In this document: in pieces, positions 8,840 through 17,050 of the stretch
How the letters are laid out: each line of letters starts with the position of its first letter
Numbering within the stretch: position 1 is the first letter of the stretch
The notes under the pieces: generated by a model
What the model was told of the DNA's origin: nothing
The model's input: the letters and a program-made list of their open reading frames with translations, nothing else
Databases searched by the model: none
Assembly (NCBI RefSeq): GCF_002727185.1
Contig: NZ_NIZW01000015.1
Location: 143,201 to 207,200, forward strand
Direction: 5' to 3'
From: Rhodopirellula bahusiensis
Lineage (GTDB): Bacteria; Planctomycetota; Planctomycetia; Pirellulales; Pirellulaceae
Length of the DNA stretch: 64,000 nucleotides
Made by a program: the position numbers and the translations under genes

Positions 8840-10333
8840 TCACTCAGTGTCTTGGCAAAAGTTTTCGACGATGCCAACGCCGGTCAATCCATTGCGACGC
8901 AGCTCTTGAACGAGTGTTTCAATTTCGGAAACATCCGTTCTGCCTGCGTCTCGCACGACCAAAGCCGAGTCACAAAGACTGGCCGTCGAAAGAGCAGATG
9001 TGCCGCAGTCGATGATCACAAGATCGAAGGATTGCTTGAGGCGTTCGATGACCTGTTCCAGTTCACTCGAAGCGGGCGACAGTTCTTCCGCACCGGGCAA
9101 CAATGGAATCAGAGTCAAAGCATCAGACTCGGACGCCACTGCGATTTCCTCAACGGGAATTCCATCGCGAATCGCGTCGATCCAGTCATGATCCAGCTCC
9201 AACGCGAAGTCATCGACAAGCGTTGGTCCGTTGCTGTCAGCATCGACCAAAGCGACCTTCATTCCGGTGTACGCCACACTGAGCGCAATGCCCATGGCAA
9301 CGGTCGAGCGACCTTCGCCGGGCAACACACTGGTCACGGCGATTGATCCGAGTCCATCGAGTTGAGCGTCCACGATGTGTTGGCCAAGTTGGTCGGCCAA
9401 CGATCCACACAAGAACAACTCAGAAACTGTGTCTGGAATTTCCAGCTCGTTCACTTGCCATGCGGCGACGAAGGGTCGCTTGGCCACTTCCACCGGTTCA
9501 TCAACTGGTGCTGTGACCGGTTGGACCACGGCGGCGGGTTCTGGTTCGATAACCGGTGCCAGGTCGGCCATATGAGCAGTTTGCTGACGCATCGACTCGG
9601 CGAGATAGCGTTCCGCTTCGCTCACCGTTTGTGTCACGCGAGAAGCAACGTCAGGCATCGGTTGCGGTTCGGGATGATGAACCGGCGTCTGGATTGTTTC
9701 GGGAGCGAACGATGATGGCTGCGAAACTTCGGTGTGCAGCGAGTCGACATCGACGACTGGAGCAGCAGGAATCTTTGCAACGCCAGACACAATCAGCGGT
9801 TCGCCAATTCGTCGAGCGGTGTCTTCCGCATCCACCGGGCGATCGATTCGCAGACGAGTCGACTGATCAGCGGTTTCCATCCAGATGGAACTCGATTCCG
9901 AAACCGATGCATCCAACTGCATTCCCGTCGCGTCATCGCGGCGGTCGACTCGCATCGACTTCAATCGATCCGATGGCCGTTTGATTGCCGAGGGCGAATC
10001 TTCGAGCAAATGAGACTTCGGTGCGGGCACAACGGGATCGTTATCCACGGGTGCGGCCTCGACCTCGGTCGCTTCGCCGAGCGTTTCTTCCGTTCCGCGC
10101 TGACGACGCATCGATGCGGCACGATCCAGTCGCAGAACCGCCTCGTCCAAACGCCGCGTGACTCGTTCAGATCGCTCCAATCCGGTCAACGATTCTCGAA
10201 TCGTGGCGTCGTTTGTCCGTGGTGCTGCGGAGGAAGAGTCGAGCGAGTCGACTGCTTGCATTTGCGCCACCGTCTTGGAGACGTAGCGACGATTCCGAGC
10301 GTGCGATTGAATGAAATTATTGGGCTGATTCAT
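8840..10333 (-). CDS. MinD/CpsD-like P-loop ATPase with altered Walker A
   Basis: A 497-residue protein. Residues 1-300 are low-complexity, charged and Pro-rich. The last 190 residues resemble the cytoplasmic domain of exopolysaccharide chain-length/BY-kinase proteins: VTSVLPGEGRST (P-loop near 338-344), VALVDADSNGP (Walker A') and DLVIIDCG (Walker B). In the family the loop reads GEGKST; here the nucleotide-binding Lys is Arg. The C-terminus has no tyrosine cluster, so autophosphorylating tyrosine kinase activity is unlikely. An ATG (10331-10333) directly follows a GTG at 10334-10336; either may start. It lies 13-16 bases after a single-pass membrane protein gene in the same direction and the two probably act together, perhaps in polysaccharide export. 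That role is inference. Confidence 0.8.
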   Translation of the reverse strand: MNQPNNFIQSHARNRRYVSKTVAQMQAVDSLDSSSAAPRTNDATIRESLTGLERSERVTRRLDEAVLRLDRAASMRRQRGTEETLGEATEVEAAPVDNDPVVPAPKSHLLEDSPSAIKRPSDRLKSMRVDRRDDATGMQLDASVSESSSIWMETADQSTRLRIDRPVDAEDTARRIGEPLIVSGVAKIPAAPVVDVDSLHTEVSQPSSFAPETIQTPVHHPEPQPMPDVASRVTQTVSEAERYLAESMRQQTAHMADLAPVIEPEPAAVVQPVTAPVDEPVEVAKRPFVAAWQVNELEIPDTVSELFLCGSLADQLGQHIVDAQLDGLGSIAVTSVLPGEGRSTVAMGIALSVAYTGMKVALVDADSNGPTLVDDFALELDHDWIDAIRDGIPVEEIAVASESDALTLIPLLPGAEELSPASSELEQVIERLKQSFDLVIIDCGTSALSTASLCDSALVVRDAGRTDVSEIETLVQELRRNGLTGVGIVENFCQDTE

Positions 10334-10349
10334 CACGTTTCCCTGTCAC

Positions 10350-11921
10350 TCAGCGGCGCAGATTAAAATCGGGATAGGTAGGCGGTGCGGCGACCCGTGC
10401 GTTGGGCTGATCGCCCGCTGGCGGAGTCTGAGTTCCGACGGAACCCTCCGGTCCATCGCCTGGCAATCCAAAGCGAAAGTCCGGTGTTCCGGGAGACTGC
10501 GTCGATGGAAAATCGTATTCCGAAGCAACCTCTTCACTGTTCTCTGGCACCGACAAACCAGCATCGGTCGGCTCAGTGGTTGCACTCGAAGCTTGCTCAC
10601 CCATCTCCGATGGCATTGGCGGAAGGTAGTCAATCCAGTTCAAAATCGGTCCTGGTGTTCCGGTTTGAAGCGGAACAGGAATGGCCGGCGGTGCGTCGTC
10701 GGCCGCAGGTCCACTTTCTAGAGGCGTGTTCTCTTGTGTCGCGACTGCGCCGGCCGGTTCGTTGCCTGCGATCGCTTCCTGGGTTGCATCCGGCTCGGTT
10801 GGTTCGTTCAAAGCCGCGGTCGTTTCCGCTGGCAAACCCGCTCCGTAATTGGCAGCCAAAGCATCGATTGTCATACCAGCCTCAGTGGACACTTCTTCCA
10901 TCTGAGGTTTACGAACCGATTGCGAGGCCGTTTCGGCTGGAGCTTCGAAGTGAAACGGGACCGAATCGAAAGGTGCCGCACCACCGACGCCATGCTGCAT
11001 CGTCGAGGATGCCAACTGCGACTCCACCAAGCTGGTTCCACCTGGAACCGCCCCCATCGAGTTGGTAGCGGAAGGTTGGCCCAAAGTGGAAGTGCCGACT
11101 GATTGCTTTGGTGCGTTTGGTGCCGTAGCGGCGATGGATTGACCGGATGTACCTCGAGCGGCTCGCGGCTTCGAGTTCGCAGCAACGCTTTCAGACGCAG
11201 CGATGCTGTCCGCTGCCTTGCGGATGCCAGACGGATTCTTAGGTCGCGAAATCGTTTTTCCAGCGGCGATTGATTCGAACGGCGTCGGATCACCCTTCTT
11301 CGCAGCAGACCGATCGGCGTCAGGTTCTTTTGCCGTCAGCGCCTCTGAATTTTGCTGAGCGTTGGGATGTCGTCTCGGTGCGAACACCGCCCAACAAGCG
11401 ATCACGGCAAGCAAAACCAGCAACGTGTTGCGAGATCCAACAACGCCCAAGACGCGATTGCTCAACGTCTCGGAACTCTCTTTCCAGGATCGTTTGGACG
11501 CGGATCCAGTTGGCTCCGATTCGGCAACCTTCGTCGCGGTTGAACTCGGTGTTTGATCGACGGGCGACGTAGCGACTGCGGCTGGCGTAGCAGCATCACG
11601 AATTGCAAAAGCAGACACTGGCGCTGCCGGTGGACTCAAGTCAATTTGGGGCGGTGCCAAGTCAGGCAGGCGTGTGACGCTGGCTTGTCCAACCGCATCA
11701 TCAGTGGCCTCCATTGCCACATCGAGCAACTCTTGCATCGATGACTGCCCACCGTCTTCTGGTTCTTTTGAAACCGAAGCTTCTTCGATATACGACTCAT
11801 CTGAGTCCGCTGGCGGGCAAAGGTCCGGCAATCGGAGCAAGGTTGGCGCCGTCGCATCCATGTCCGCTTGAGACGGATTGGAGCGGCGGCTTGGATCAGT
11901 GTTTTTGGACGCGGTTGTCAT
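10350..11921 (-). CDS. single-pass membrane protein, unknown
   Basis: This 523-residue protein has one clear transmembrane helix at about residues 166-181 (TLLVLLAVIACWAVFAP), preceded by Arg/Lys-rich sequence and followed by ARRHP. Both sides are low-complexity, Ala/Ser/Pro/Thr/Glu-rich. Two copies of RLPDL-x-PP occur in the N-terminal part (near 30-37 and 84-91), which could be docking motifs. No enzyme motif is visible. ATG at 11921 is chosen; 29 more in-frame codons upstream look non-coding. The next gene, a MinD/CpsD-like ATPase, starts within 16 bases, suggesting a membrane anchor and ATPase pair. Confidence 0.75.
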   Translation of the reverse strand: MTTASKNTDPSRRSNPSQADMDATAPTLLRLPDLCPPADSDESYIEEASVSKEPEDGGQSSMQELLDVAMEATDDAVGQASVTRLPDLAPPQIDLSPPAAPVSAFAIRDAATPAAVATSPVDQTPSSTATKVAESEPTGSASKRSWKESSETLSNRVLGVVGSRNTLLVLLAVIACWAVFAPRRHPNAQQNSEALTAKEPDADRSAAKKGDPTPFESIAAGKTISRPKNPSGIRKAADSIAASESVAANSKPRAARGTSGQSIAATAPNAPKQSVGTSTLGQPSATNSMGAVPGGTSLVESQLASSTMQHGVGGAAPFDSVPFHFEAPAETASQSVRKPQMEEVSTEAGMTIDALAANYGAGLPAETTAALNEPTEPDATQEAIAGNEPAGAVATQENTPLESGPAADDAPPAIPVPLQTGTPGPILNWIDYLPPMPSEMGEQASSATTEPTDAGLSVPENSEEVASEYDFPSTQSPGTPDFRFGLPGDGPEGSVGTQTPPAGDQPNARVAAPPTYPDFNLRR

Positions 11922-12408
11922 GCGTACTTCTCTCGTTTTGGAACGTGAGTGGTCGACGGAAACATCCTCCACGTACAGGACTCTCCAGGCGCAACATCTC
12001 CCCATCAATGATCGACATCAAATGGAAACGATCTTGAAGGAAATCCGGAATAGCGAAACTTTGCGGGCGACGACAAGACGGATCAAGCCACCAACATCGC
12101 CGAACCAGTTTCACGCAGTTGCGTTTCATTTCCATCGCAGAAAATCGTCCCCGATGGCCAACAACCAACTCCCGCCCAAACACTTCGCGAGAGCTTGTTC
12201 GAGCAACTCACGTTCTCAAACTTCAACTATTAGCCAATGGCCGTTAGGCCCGGTTGCCTCGTAGAAACCGGTGCGAGCGTACCTCGGCCGATATTTTCAA
12301 ACTCTGCCAATGACTTGCCCTGGAGAGCGGATGGGGTCAATTCTCAGTTCGCGTCGACTCTGCTAAGTTGACATTCGATTGATCCCGTATCCAACCTTTC
12401 GGTACTAA
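11922..12408. other. 487-base divergent intergenic region
   Basis: This region lies between the leftward membrane-protein gene and the rightward small lipoprotein gene and should contain both promoters. Reading frames crossing it show no motif. No strong inverted repeat, RNA gene or insertion was seen. Confidence 0.35.
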
Positions 12409-12603
12409 ATGATGAAACAAGTTTTCCAAGGCGTTTGCTTCGCCTCTTTGATCGCGTTCGGCGCGTGTGCATTGCCCGGTTGTGGCTCCGACGAACCAGC
12501 TTCGGTCGTGGATTCAACTGACCTCGATGCAATCGCTGATTACGAACGCATGATCGCTGAAGAAGAGAAAGCTGCCCAAGAAGGCATGGAAGCAGCCGAG
12601 TGA
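12409..12603 (+). CDS. small lipoprotein
   Basis: A 64-residue protein starting MMKQVFQGVCFASLIAFGACALPGC: a short basic start, hydrophobic core and lipobox ALPGC, so signal peptidase II cleavage before Cys is expected. The mature part is about 40 residues, acidic, and ends in a Glu/Ala-rich helix (YERMIAEEEKAAQEGMEAAE). Such tiny lipoproteins occur next to pseudopilin genes elsewhere in this window (43351). It converges on the pseudopilin at 12714 with a perfect hairpin between them. Function unknown. Confidence 0.8.
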   Translation: MMKQVFQGVCFASLIAFGACALPGCGSDEPASVVDSTDLDAIADYERMIAEEEKAAQEGMEAAE

Positions 12604-12631
12604 GACGCCACTCAGTCACGCCAAATTGAAA

Positions 12632-12667
12632 AAAGAACGCCACGTTGTCTTCAACGTGGCGTTCTTT
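12632..12667 (-). terminator. intrinsic terminator, 16-bp perfect stem
   Basis: AAAGAACGCCACGTTG (12632-12647) pairs perfectly with 12652-12667 around a four-base loop. Read leftward, the stem is followed by a run of T, so it is a strong terminator for the pseudopilin gene ending at 12714. On the plus strand it may also end the lipoprotein transcript, though the T tract there is short. Confidence 0.85.
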
Positions 12668-12713
12668 GTTTCGGCCTCGATGTTGCCACCCGATGTGACA
12701 CTGCGAGGGTGAA

Positions 12714-13943
12714 TCAGAACTCGCCGTCGATCACTTCGCGAGCTCCTCGTGATCCCAGTGCTCCCCACAAACCATAAGGACTTTGTGCTCCGGGCTGGTT
12801 CATGTTGGCATCGTTTCCGTTTCGCCAAACCACGGGGTTGTTCTGATTCCCCGATTCGATGGACGACGTGATGAATTTGACCGCGCCGTCACCCATCAAC
12901 ACATGAGCGCCGCCTTGGTGACGGCTCGAAACTGTCATGATGGATGGGCCGTTCGAATCGTGCGGAATGCAAGTGGGGCTGTTGGGCGGCAAGATCGTGT
13001 GAACTTGAGATTGAGCGTTTTGACAATCCGCCCAGCGAAAGCCACGTCCCTTGCTGTTTCCCTCGAGAGCACCCGGAGTCCAGAATTGCGGCCGCTGTGG
13101 GTCAATCATTGTTCCATCCTCGATGCACAGTCGCGGGTTTTGGCGAATGGCAGTCTGTGCTGGCTGACGGTCGGGGTGACGCTTGGCACGAGTTCGGTTG
13201 TCGAAATCTCCCAGGTCGGTCGCAATTTCGCCCATTGCGATCGTGTTTGACAATCCGTCGAGCACGTCTCGAAATTTGACCTGCTTGTGCTTCACAAAGA
13301 ATCCACGATTCGCCGCGCGAGAATGCTGCGCGTAATTGTTGGCAGCACCTGAGTTGGCCGGCCGAAGGTCACCATGCATGGTCCACCAGAAAGAATCCCC
13401 CATCGACATCGCGTAGTTCGTTCGACCAAGGCTTGGCAGACCTTTGCCGGGATCGCTAGGACAGCGAAACGTCGGCAATTCGGTCGCCCAAGGTTTGTAC
13501 TGAATGTTTTGAGGCGTTGGCCCCATCGGTGGCCACGGATTCGCCGTCGTTCCGATTCCTGCTCCGGTATTGCCATCGGTGCGTTCTGAATTCGGGTTGG
13601 TGATCTGCTCCCACAAACCCTGCTGTTCCATGAATGGAGTCATCCCAACCAGAGCGCTCAGTCGCCAGTAGTTATGAGTTGTGTAGCTGGACCACCAATT
13701 GTGGCTACCGTTCCCAACGTCCGTTCCGACGCCCTGCATCGGAGCGCCGTTGTAGGCGCTGTGATAATTGTGAATCGCGAGCCCAAGCTGCTTGAAATTG
13801 TTGCTGCAACTCATTCTGCGAGCCGCTTCACGTGCCGCTTGAACTGCAGGCAGCAATAAACCAACCAAAACTCCAATGATTGCAATGACGACCAAAAGCT
13901 CGACCAACGTAAAACCACGCCGACTGCTTCTCTTTAAGTTCAT
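12714..13943 (-). CDS. DUF1559 pseudopilin-like protein
   Basis: A 409-residue protein with a type IV prepilin-like N-terminus: SSRRG|FTLVELLVVIAIIGVLVG with cleavage expected after Gly, then AAREAARRMSCSNN. The remainder fits DUF1559, a planctomycete family with a C-terminal motif of the type HxxGxHVLMGDGAVKFIT. It is probably held at the cytoplasmic membrane or assembled into a pseudopilus; its role is unknown. It shares long identical blocks with the next gene (14305-15537), for example GMTPFMEQQ, NPNSERTDGNTGAGIG and GLWGALGSRGAREVIDGEF, so the two are recent tandem paralogues. It ends just before a perfect terminator hairpin. Confidence 0.92.
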   Translation of the reverse strand: MNLKRSSRRGFTLVELLVVIAIIGVLVGLLLPAVQAAREAARRMSCSNNFKQLGLAIHNYHSAYNGAPMQGVGTDVGNGSHNWWSSYTTHNYWRLSALVGMTPFMEQQGLWEQITNPNSERTDGNTGAGIGTTANPWPPMGPTPQNIQYKPWATELPTFRCPSDPGKGLPSLGRTNYAMSMGDSFWWTMHGDLRPANSGAANNYAQHSRAANRGFFVKHKQVKFRDVLDGLSNTIAMGEIATDLGDFDNRTRAKRHPDRQPAQTAIRQNPRLCIEDGTMIDPQRPQFWTPGALEGNSKGRGFRWADCQNAQSQVHTILPPNSPTCIPHDSNGPSIMTVSSRHQGGAHVLMGDGAVKFITSSIESGNQNNPVVWRNGNDANMNQPGAQSPYGLWGALGSRGAREVIDGEF

Positions 13944-14304
13944 GTCTCCGTTCCTCGGAATAGAAGTGCGAATCCAGACTCCTGAATGAAAGTCCTTCGC
14001 ACAGACATTCCAAATACCGACCGTTTCCCATGCTCATATCCCGCCGCAAGAACCACAGCTAGCCCCCAACGGCGTCTAAATCGCCATTAGGACCTTCTTC
14101 GTGCGCATAACGTGAGAATCTTCACGCGTAAAGATGTCACTCTTTTATTGAAAAATTCTCGACATAAATTGCGAACCAGCAAAGCGCTCCCATGCAGGGG
14201 AGGAAAGAGGTTAGGTGCGCGGCTCCTTTAGCATCAAAAAAAATACGCCACGCTGAACAGTCAGCGTGGCGATCGAAAATTCAGTCTAGTGACCTCGTCC
14301 AATC
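13944..14304. other. 361-base intergenic region between tandem pseudopilins
   Basis: It holds the leader of the 12714-13943 gene and the terminator of the upstream paralogue (14246-14271). A short CGTGA/TCACG repeat lies near 14111-14126. No further gene is visible. Confidence 0.4.
14246..14271 (-). terminator. intrinsic terminator, 11-bp perfect stem with T run
   Basis: CGCCACGCTGA (14246-14256) pairs with TCAGCGTGGCG (14261-14271). Read leftward it is followed by TATTTTTTTT, a classic rho-independent terminator for the pseudopilin gene ending at 14305. The stem shares ACGCCACG-x-TGA with the terminator of the paralogue at 12632-12667. Confidence 0.9.
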
Positions 14305-15537
14305 TTAGAATTCGCCGTCAATCACTTCGCGTGCGCCACGCGAACCAAGTGCACCCCACAAGCCGAAGGGGCTCTTCGCACCGGCTTGGTTTTGGTTGGC
14401 GGCGTTACCGCCCAGGTGCACGACAGGGTTGTTCTGGTTGCCGGCTTCGATCGACGAGGTGATGAATTTCACGGCACCATCACCCATCAACACGTGCACA
14501 CCGCCTTGGTGGCGACTGGATGCGGTCATGATCGCATTGCCGTTCGAATCGTGCGCGACGCACAACGGCGCGTTTGGTGGCAAGATGGTGTGAACATTCG
14601 ACTGAGCATTCTGAGAATCGGCCCAGCGAAAACCACGGCCCTTCGTCACACCTTCCAAACCGCTGTTGACCCAAAACTGCGGGCGAGTCGGATCAATCAT
14701 CGGAGATGCATCTTCGATGCAGAGCCTTGGGTTGTTCTGCATGGATGCTTGAGCACCCTGACCGCCCGAATGGGTTTTCCCGCGGGTCCGGTTGTCGGCA
14801 TCGCCCAGATCAGTCGCGATCTCGGCCATCGCAATCGTGTTGGACAAACCATCCAGCACGTCGCGAAATTTGGTTTGCGAGTGCATCACGAAGAAACCAC
14901 GGTTGGCGGCACGGGATTGCTGAGCGTAATTGCTCGCGACACTTGGATTGGAAGGACGTAACTTTCCGTCCATCGTCCACCAAAACGAATCGCCCATCGA
15001 CATTCCGTAATTCGTTCGACCAAGGCTCGGCAAGCCTTCACCTGGATCGCTGGGGCAACGTAGCGTCGGGAGTTCCGTGGCCCATGGCTTGTATTGAATG
15101 TTGTCAGGTGCAGGTCCCATCGGCGGCCAAGGATTGGCTGGAACTCCAATTCCCGCACCGGTGTTGCCATCGGTTCGCTCTGAATTGGGGTTCGTGATCT
15201 GTTCCCACAGAGCTTGCTGCTCCATGAAAGGAGTCATCCCTACCAAAGCGTTCAATCGCCAGTAGTTGTGAGTCGTGTAGCTGGTCCACCAATTGTGGGT
15301 GCTGTCGCCAACATCCGTTCCAACACCGTGGATCGGTGCGCCGTTGTACGCGCTGTGATAGTTGTGCATCGCCAGCCCGAGTTGCTTGAAGTTGTTGCTG
15401 CAACTCATCCGCCGAGCGGCTTCACGAGCGGCCTGCACCGCGGGCAAAAGCAGCCCAACGAGCACGCCGATGATCGCGATCACGACGAGCAGTTCCACCA
15501 ACGTGAACGCTCGACGAGAACGATTTTTACTTAACAT
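14305..15537 (-). CDS. DUF1559 pseudopilin-like protein, tandem paralogue
   Basis: A 410-residue protein nearly collinear with the 12714-13943 product: same prepilin leader (RRAFTLVELLVVIAIIG; note Ala instead of Gly immediately before Phe), same AAREAARRMSCSNNFKQLGLA segment and same C-terminal REVIDGEF. The Gly-to-Ala change at the prepilin peptidase site may affect processing; in type IV pilins that Gly is strongly conserved. Differences from the paralogue are scattered substitutions rather than indels, as expected for tandem duplication followed by drift. It has its own T-rich terminator. Function unknown. Confidence 0.92.
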   Translation of the reverse strand: MLSKNRSRRAFTLVELLVVIAIIGVLVGLLLPAVQAAREAARRMSCSNNFKQLGLAMHNYHSAYNGAPIHGVGTDVGDSTHNWWTSYTTHNYWRLNALVGMTPFMEQQALWEQITNPNSERTDGNTGAGIGVPANPWPPMGPAPDNIQYKPWATELPTLRCPSDPGEGLPSLGRTNYGMSMGDSFWWTMDGKLRPSNPSVASNYAQQSRAANRGFFVMHSQTKFRDVLDGLSNTIAMAEIATDLGDADNRTRGKTHSGGQGAQASMQNNPRLCIEDASPMIDPTRPQFWVNSGLEGVTKGRGFRWADSQNAQSNVHTILPPNAPLCVAHDSNGNAIMTASSRHQGGVHVLMGDGAVKFITSSIEAGNQNNPVVHLGGNAANQNQAGAKSPFGLWGALGSRGAREVIDGEF

Positions 15538-15959
15538 GGAAACATTCCTGGTTTGAATAGTTCAGAGTTCGAGAGACTCTCGATCTGCCGTGCCAAAAGG
15601 CGCAGACCGAGAATGCGTATTTTTCGCATACTGTATATTCAAAGGAACACCACTATTAAACGCTGGCGTCGAACGAACCTCCAAAAACCCCCAAAAGAGG
15701 AGCTCAAACCCTCCTGCAGACATTTCAAAGAGGGGGAACGCCCACCAGCCATCGTCCGCAAAACGCCACCATTTTTTGAGAAAAACTTTTCTCGAAGAGC
15801 CTTCCATCCTCCATCGAGGGATTGGAACACCGGCGGCTGACAGCCGATGATCGTTCGGCTCGGTTGCGTCGCAGCAACCATCGCTACCGCACTTCGGCTA
15901 ACGCTCGCAAACGAGCCGGTTGTCTTGCCCTATTTGGCTCGGCCAAGCATCAGTTTCGA
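15538..15959. other. 422-base intergenic region
   Basis: The upstream region of the pseudopilin gene and downstream region of the next leftward gene. Small inverted repeats are present, such as GGTTGC/GCAACC at 15862-15879, but none has a T run. Open frames across it lack motifs. Confidence 0.35.
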
Positions 15960-16985
15960 TCAGTTCGAAAGCGATGAGTTGAGCATTTTCGCTTGCTTCT
16001 CAGCCGACTGCATCACGGCTTCGATTTCGACGGGTATGCCGCCTTGGCGTTTGCTTTCGTAAGCCGCTTGCATGAAGGCATACAGCTCGATCGTTTCCGC
16101 GGCATCGATCGGAGATTCACCGGTGCGGAAGAATTTGGCGATCTCGACGAGCAGCGGTCGGTAGCCGTCGTACTTTCCGATTTCCCGAACGGCTTTCTCT
16201 CCGTAGACCATTCCGCCGTAGCCGGAACTGCCGGCCCGGATGCCTCGAAACGTTCCGATCCGACCATCGCTCCAGCGACCAACGGCAAACTCAAAATCGT
16301 CGGTTGACGTGTGGGACACCGTATCGCAGCCCACGCCCATGCAGGTGTAAAGCGTTTCGACACCGTGGATTCCGTACCAATACAAATCCACATGCGATGG
16401 CTCAATCTTGCAGGGGCTATGGGCACTGCAACCGAGCACCTTGCCAACGGAACCTGATCGAATCGCTTGAGCCCCGTTGCTGTAACGCAGCGAGGAACTG
16501 GAGAACATCGGCACATCGAAGTGTTTCGCCGCTGCATAGATGGCCAGCGTTTCGGCTAAGTCGGACCCGACAGGCTTGTCGATGAATACGGGCTTTCCCG
16601 CCTCGAAGACCTGCAACGCTTGCTCGTGGTGAAGCGTTCCATCGTTGGTTTCCAGCAACACGCAATCCACCTTGGACAACAGATCGCTGATGGAATCAAC
16701 AATCTCGATTCCCATCGATTCCAGCTGCTCGGTGTAGCCGGGAATTCGGCTGCTGCTCGACTCGATCGATTTGCTGCCGAATGGGTAAGCAGCAACGACG
16801 CGAAAACCGGCCAACGGATCATCGGCCGAATGCTCGGCATTGAACTCCTTTGCAAACGCTGGCGAGTGCGAAGTGTCCAGCCCGATGATGCCAATCCGAA
16901 CGGGCTCGTCCGCCACCACCGTCGCAACGGAAGACAAGACACTCATGCCTAGAAACGCTGTCGCAACAACCAAACCGACTCGCAT
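15960..16985 (-). CDS. exported Gfo/Idh/MocA-family oxidoreductase
   Basis: A 341-residue protein with a Sec-type signal peptide at residues 1-25 (MRVGLVVATAFLGMSVLSSVATVVADEP). A Rossmann segment follows (RIGIIGLDTSH, less canonical than GxGxxG), then KPVFIDKPVGSD, the family's catalytic-lysine motif (usual EKP, here DKP), and a second domain ending near residue 330. Members use NAD(P) on sugars or related polyols; the substrate here is unknown. Start at 16985 gives a compact signal peptide; an ATG four codons upstream (16997) is also possible. The upstream gene, another family member, ends 53-65 bases before, so they form a unit. Confidence 0.82.
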   Translation of the reverse strand: MRVGLVVATAFLGMSVLSSVATVVADEPVRIGIIGLDTSHSPAFAKEFNAEHSADDPLAGFRVVAAYPFGSKSIESSSSRIPGYTEQLESMGIEIVDSISDLLSKVDCVLLETNDGTLHHEQALQVFEAGKPVFIDKPVGSDLAETLAIYAAAKHFDVPMFSSSSLRYSNGAQAIRSGSVGKVLGCSAHSPCKIEPSHVDLYWYGIHGVETLYTCMGVGCDTVSHTSTDDFEFAVGRWSDGRIGTFRGIRAGSSGYGGMVYGEKAVREIGKYDGYRPLLVEIAKFFRTGESPIDAAETIELYAFMQAAYESKRQGGIPVEIEAVMQSAEKQAKMLNSSLSN

Positions 16986-17050
16986 GGAATCACTCACAAG
17001 AACAAAGATGAAAAACTAGATGAACTGAAAACGGCGCCGACTGGTTCTGC

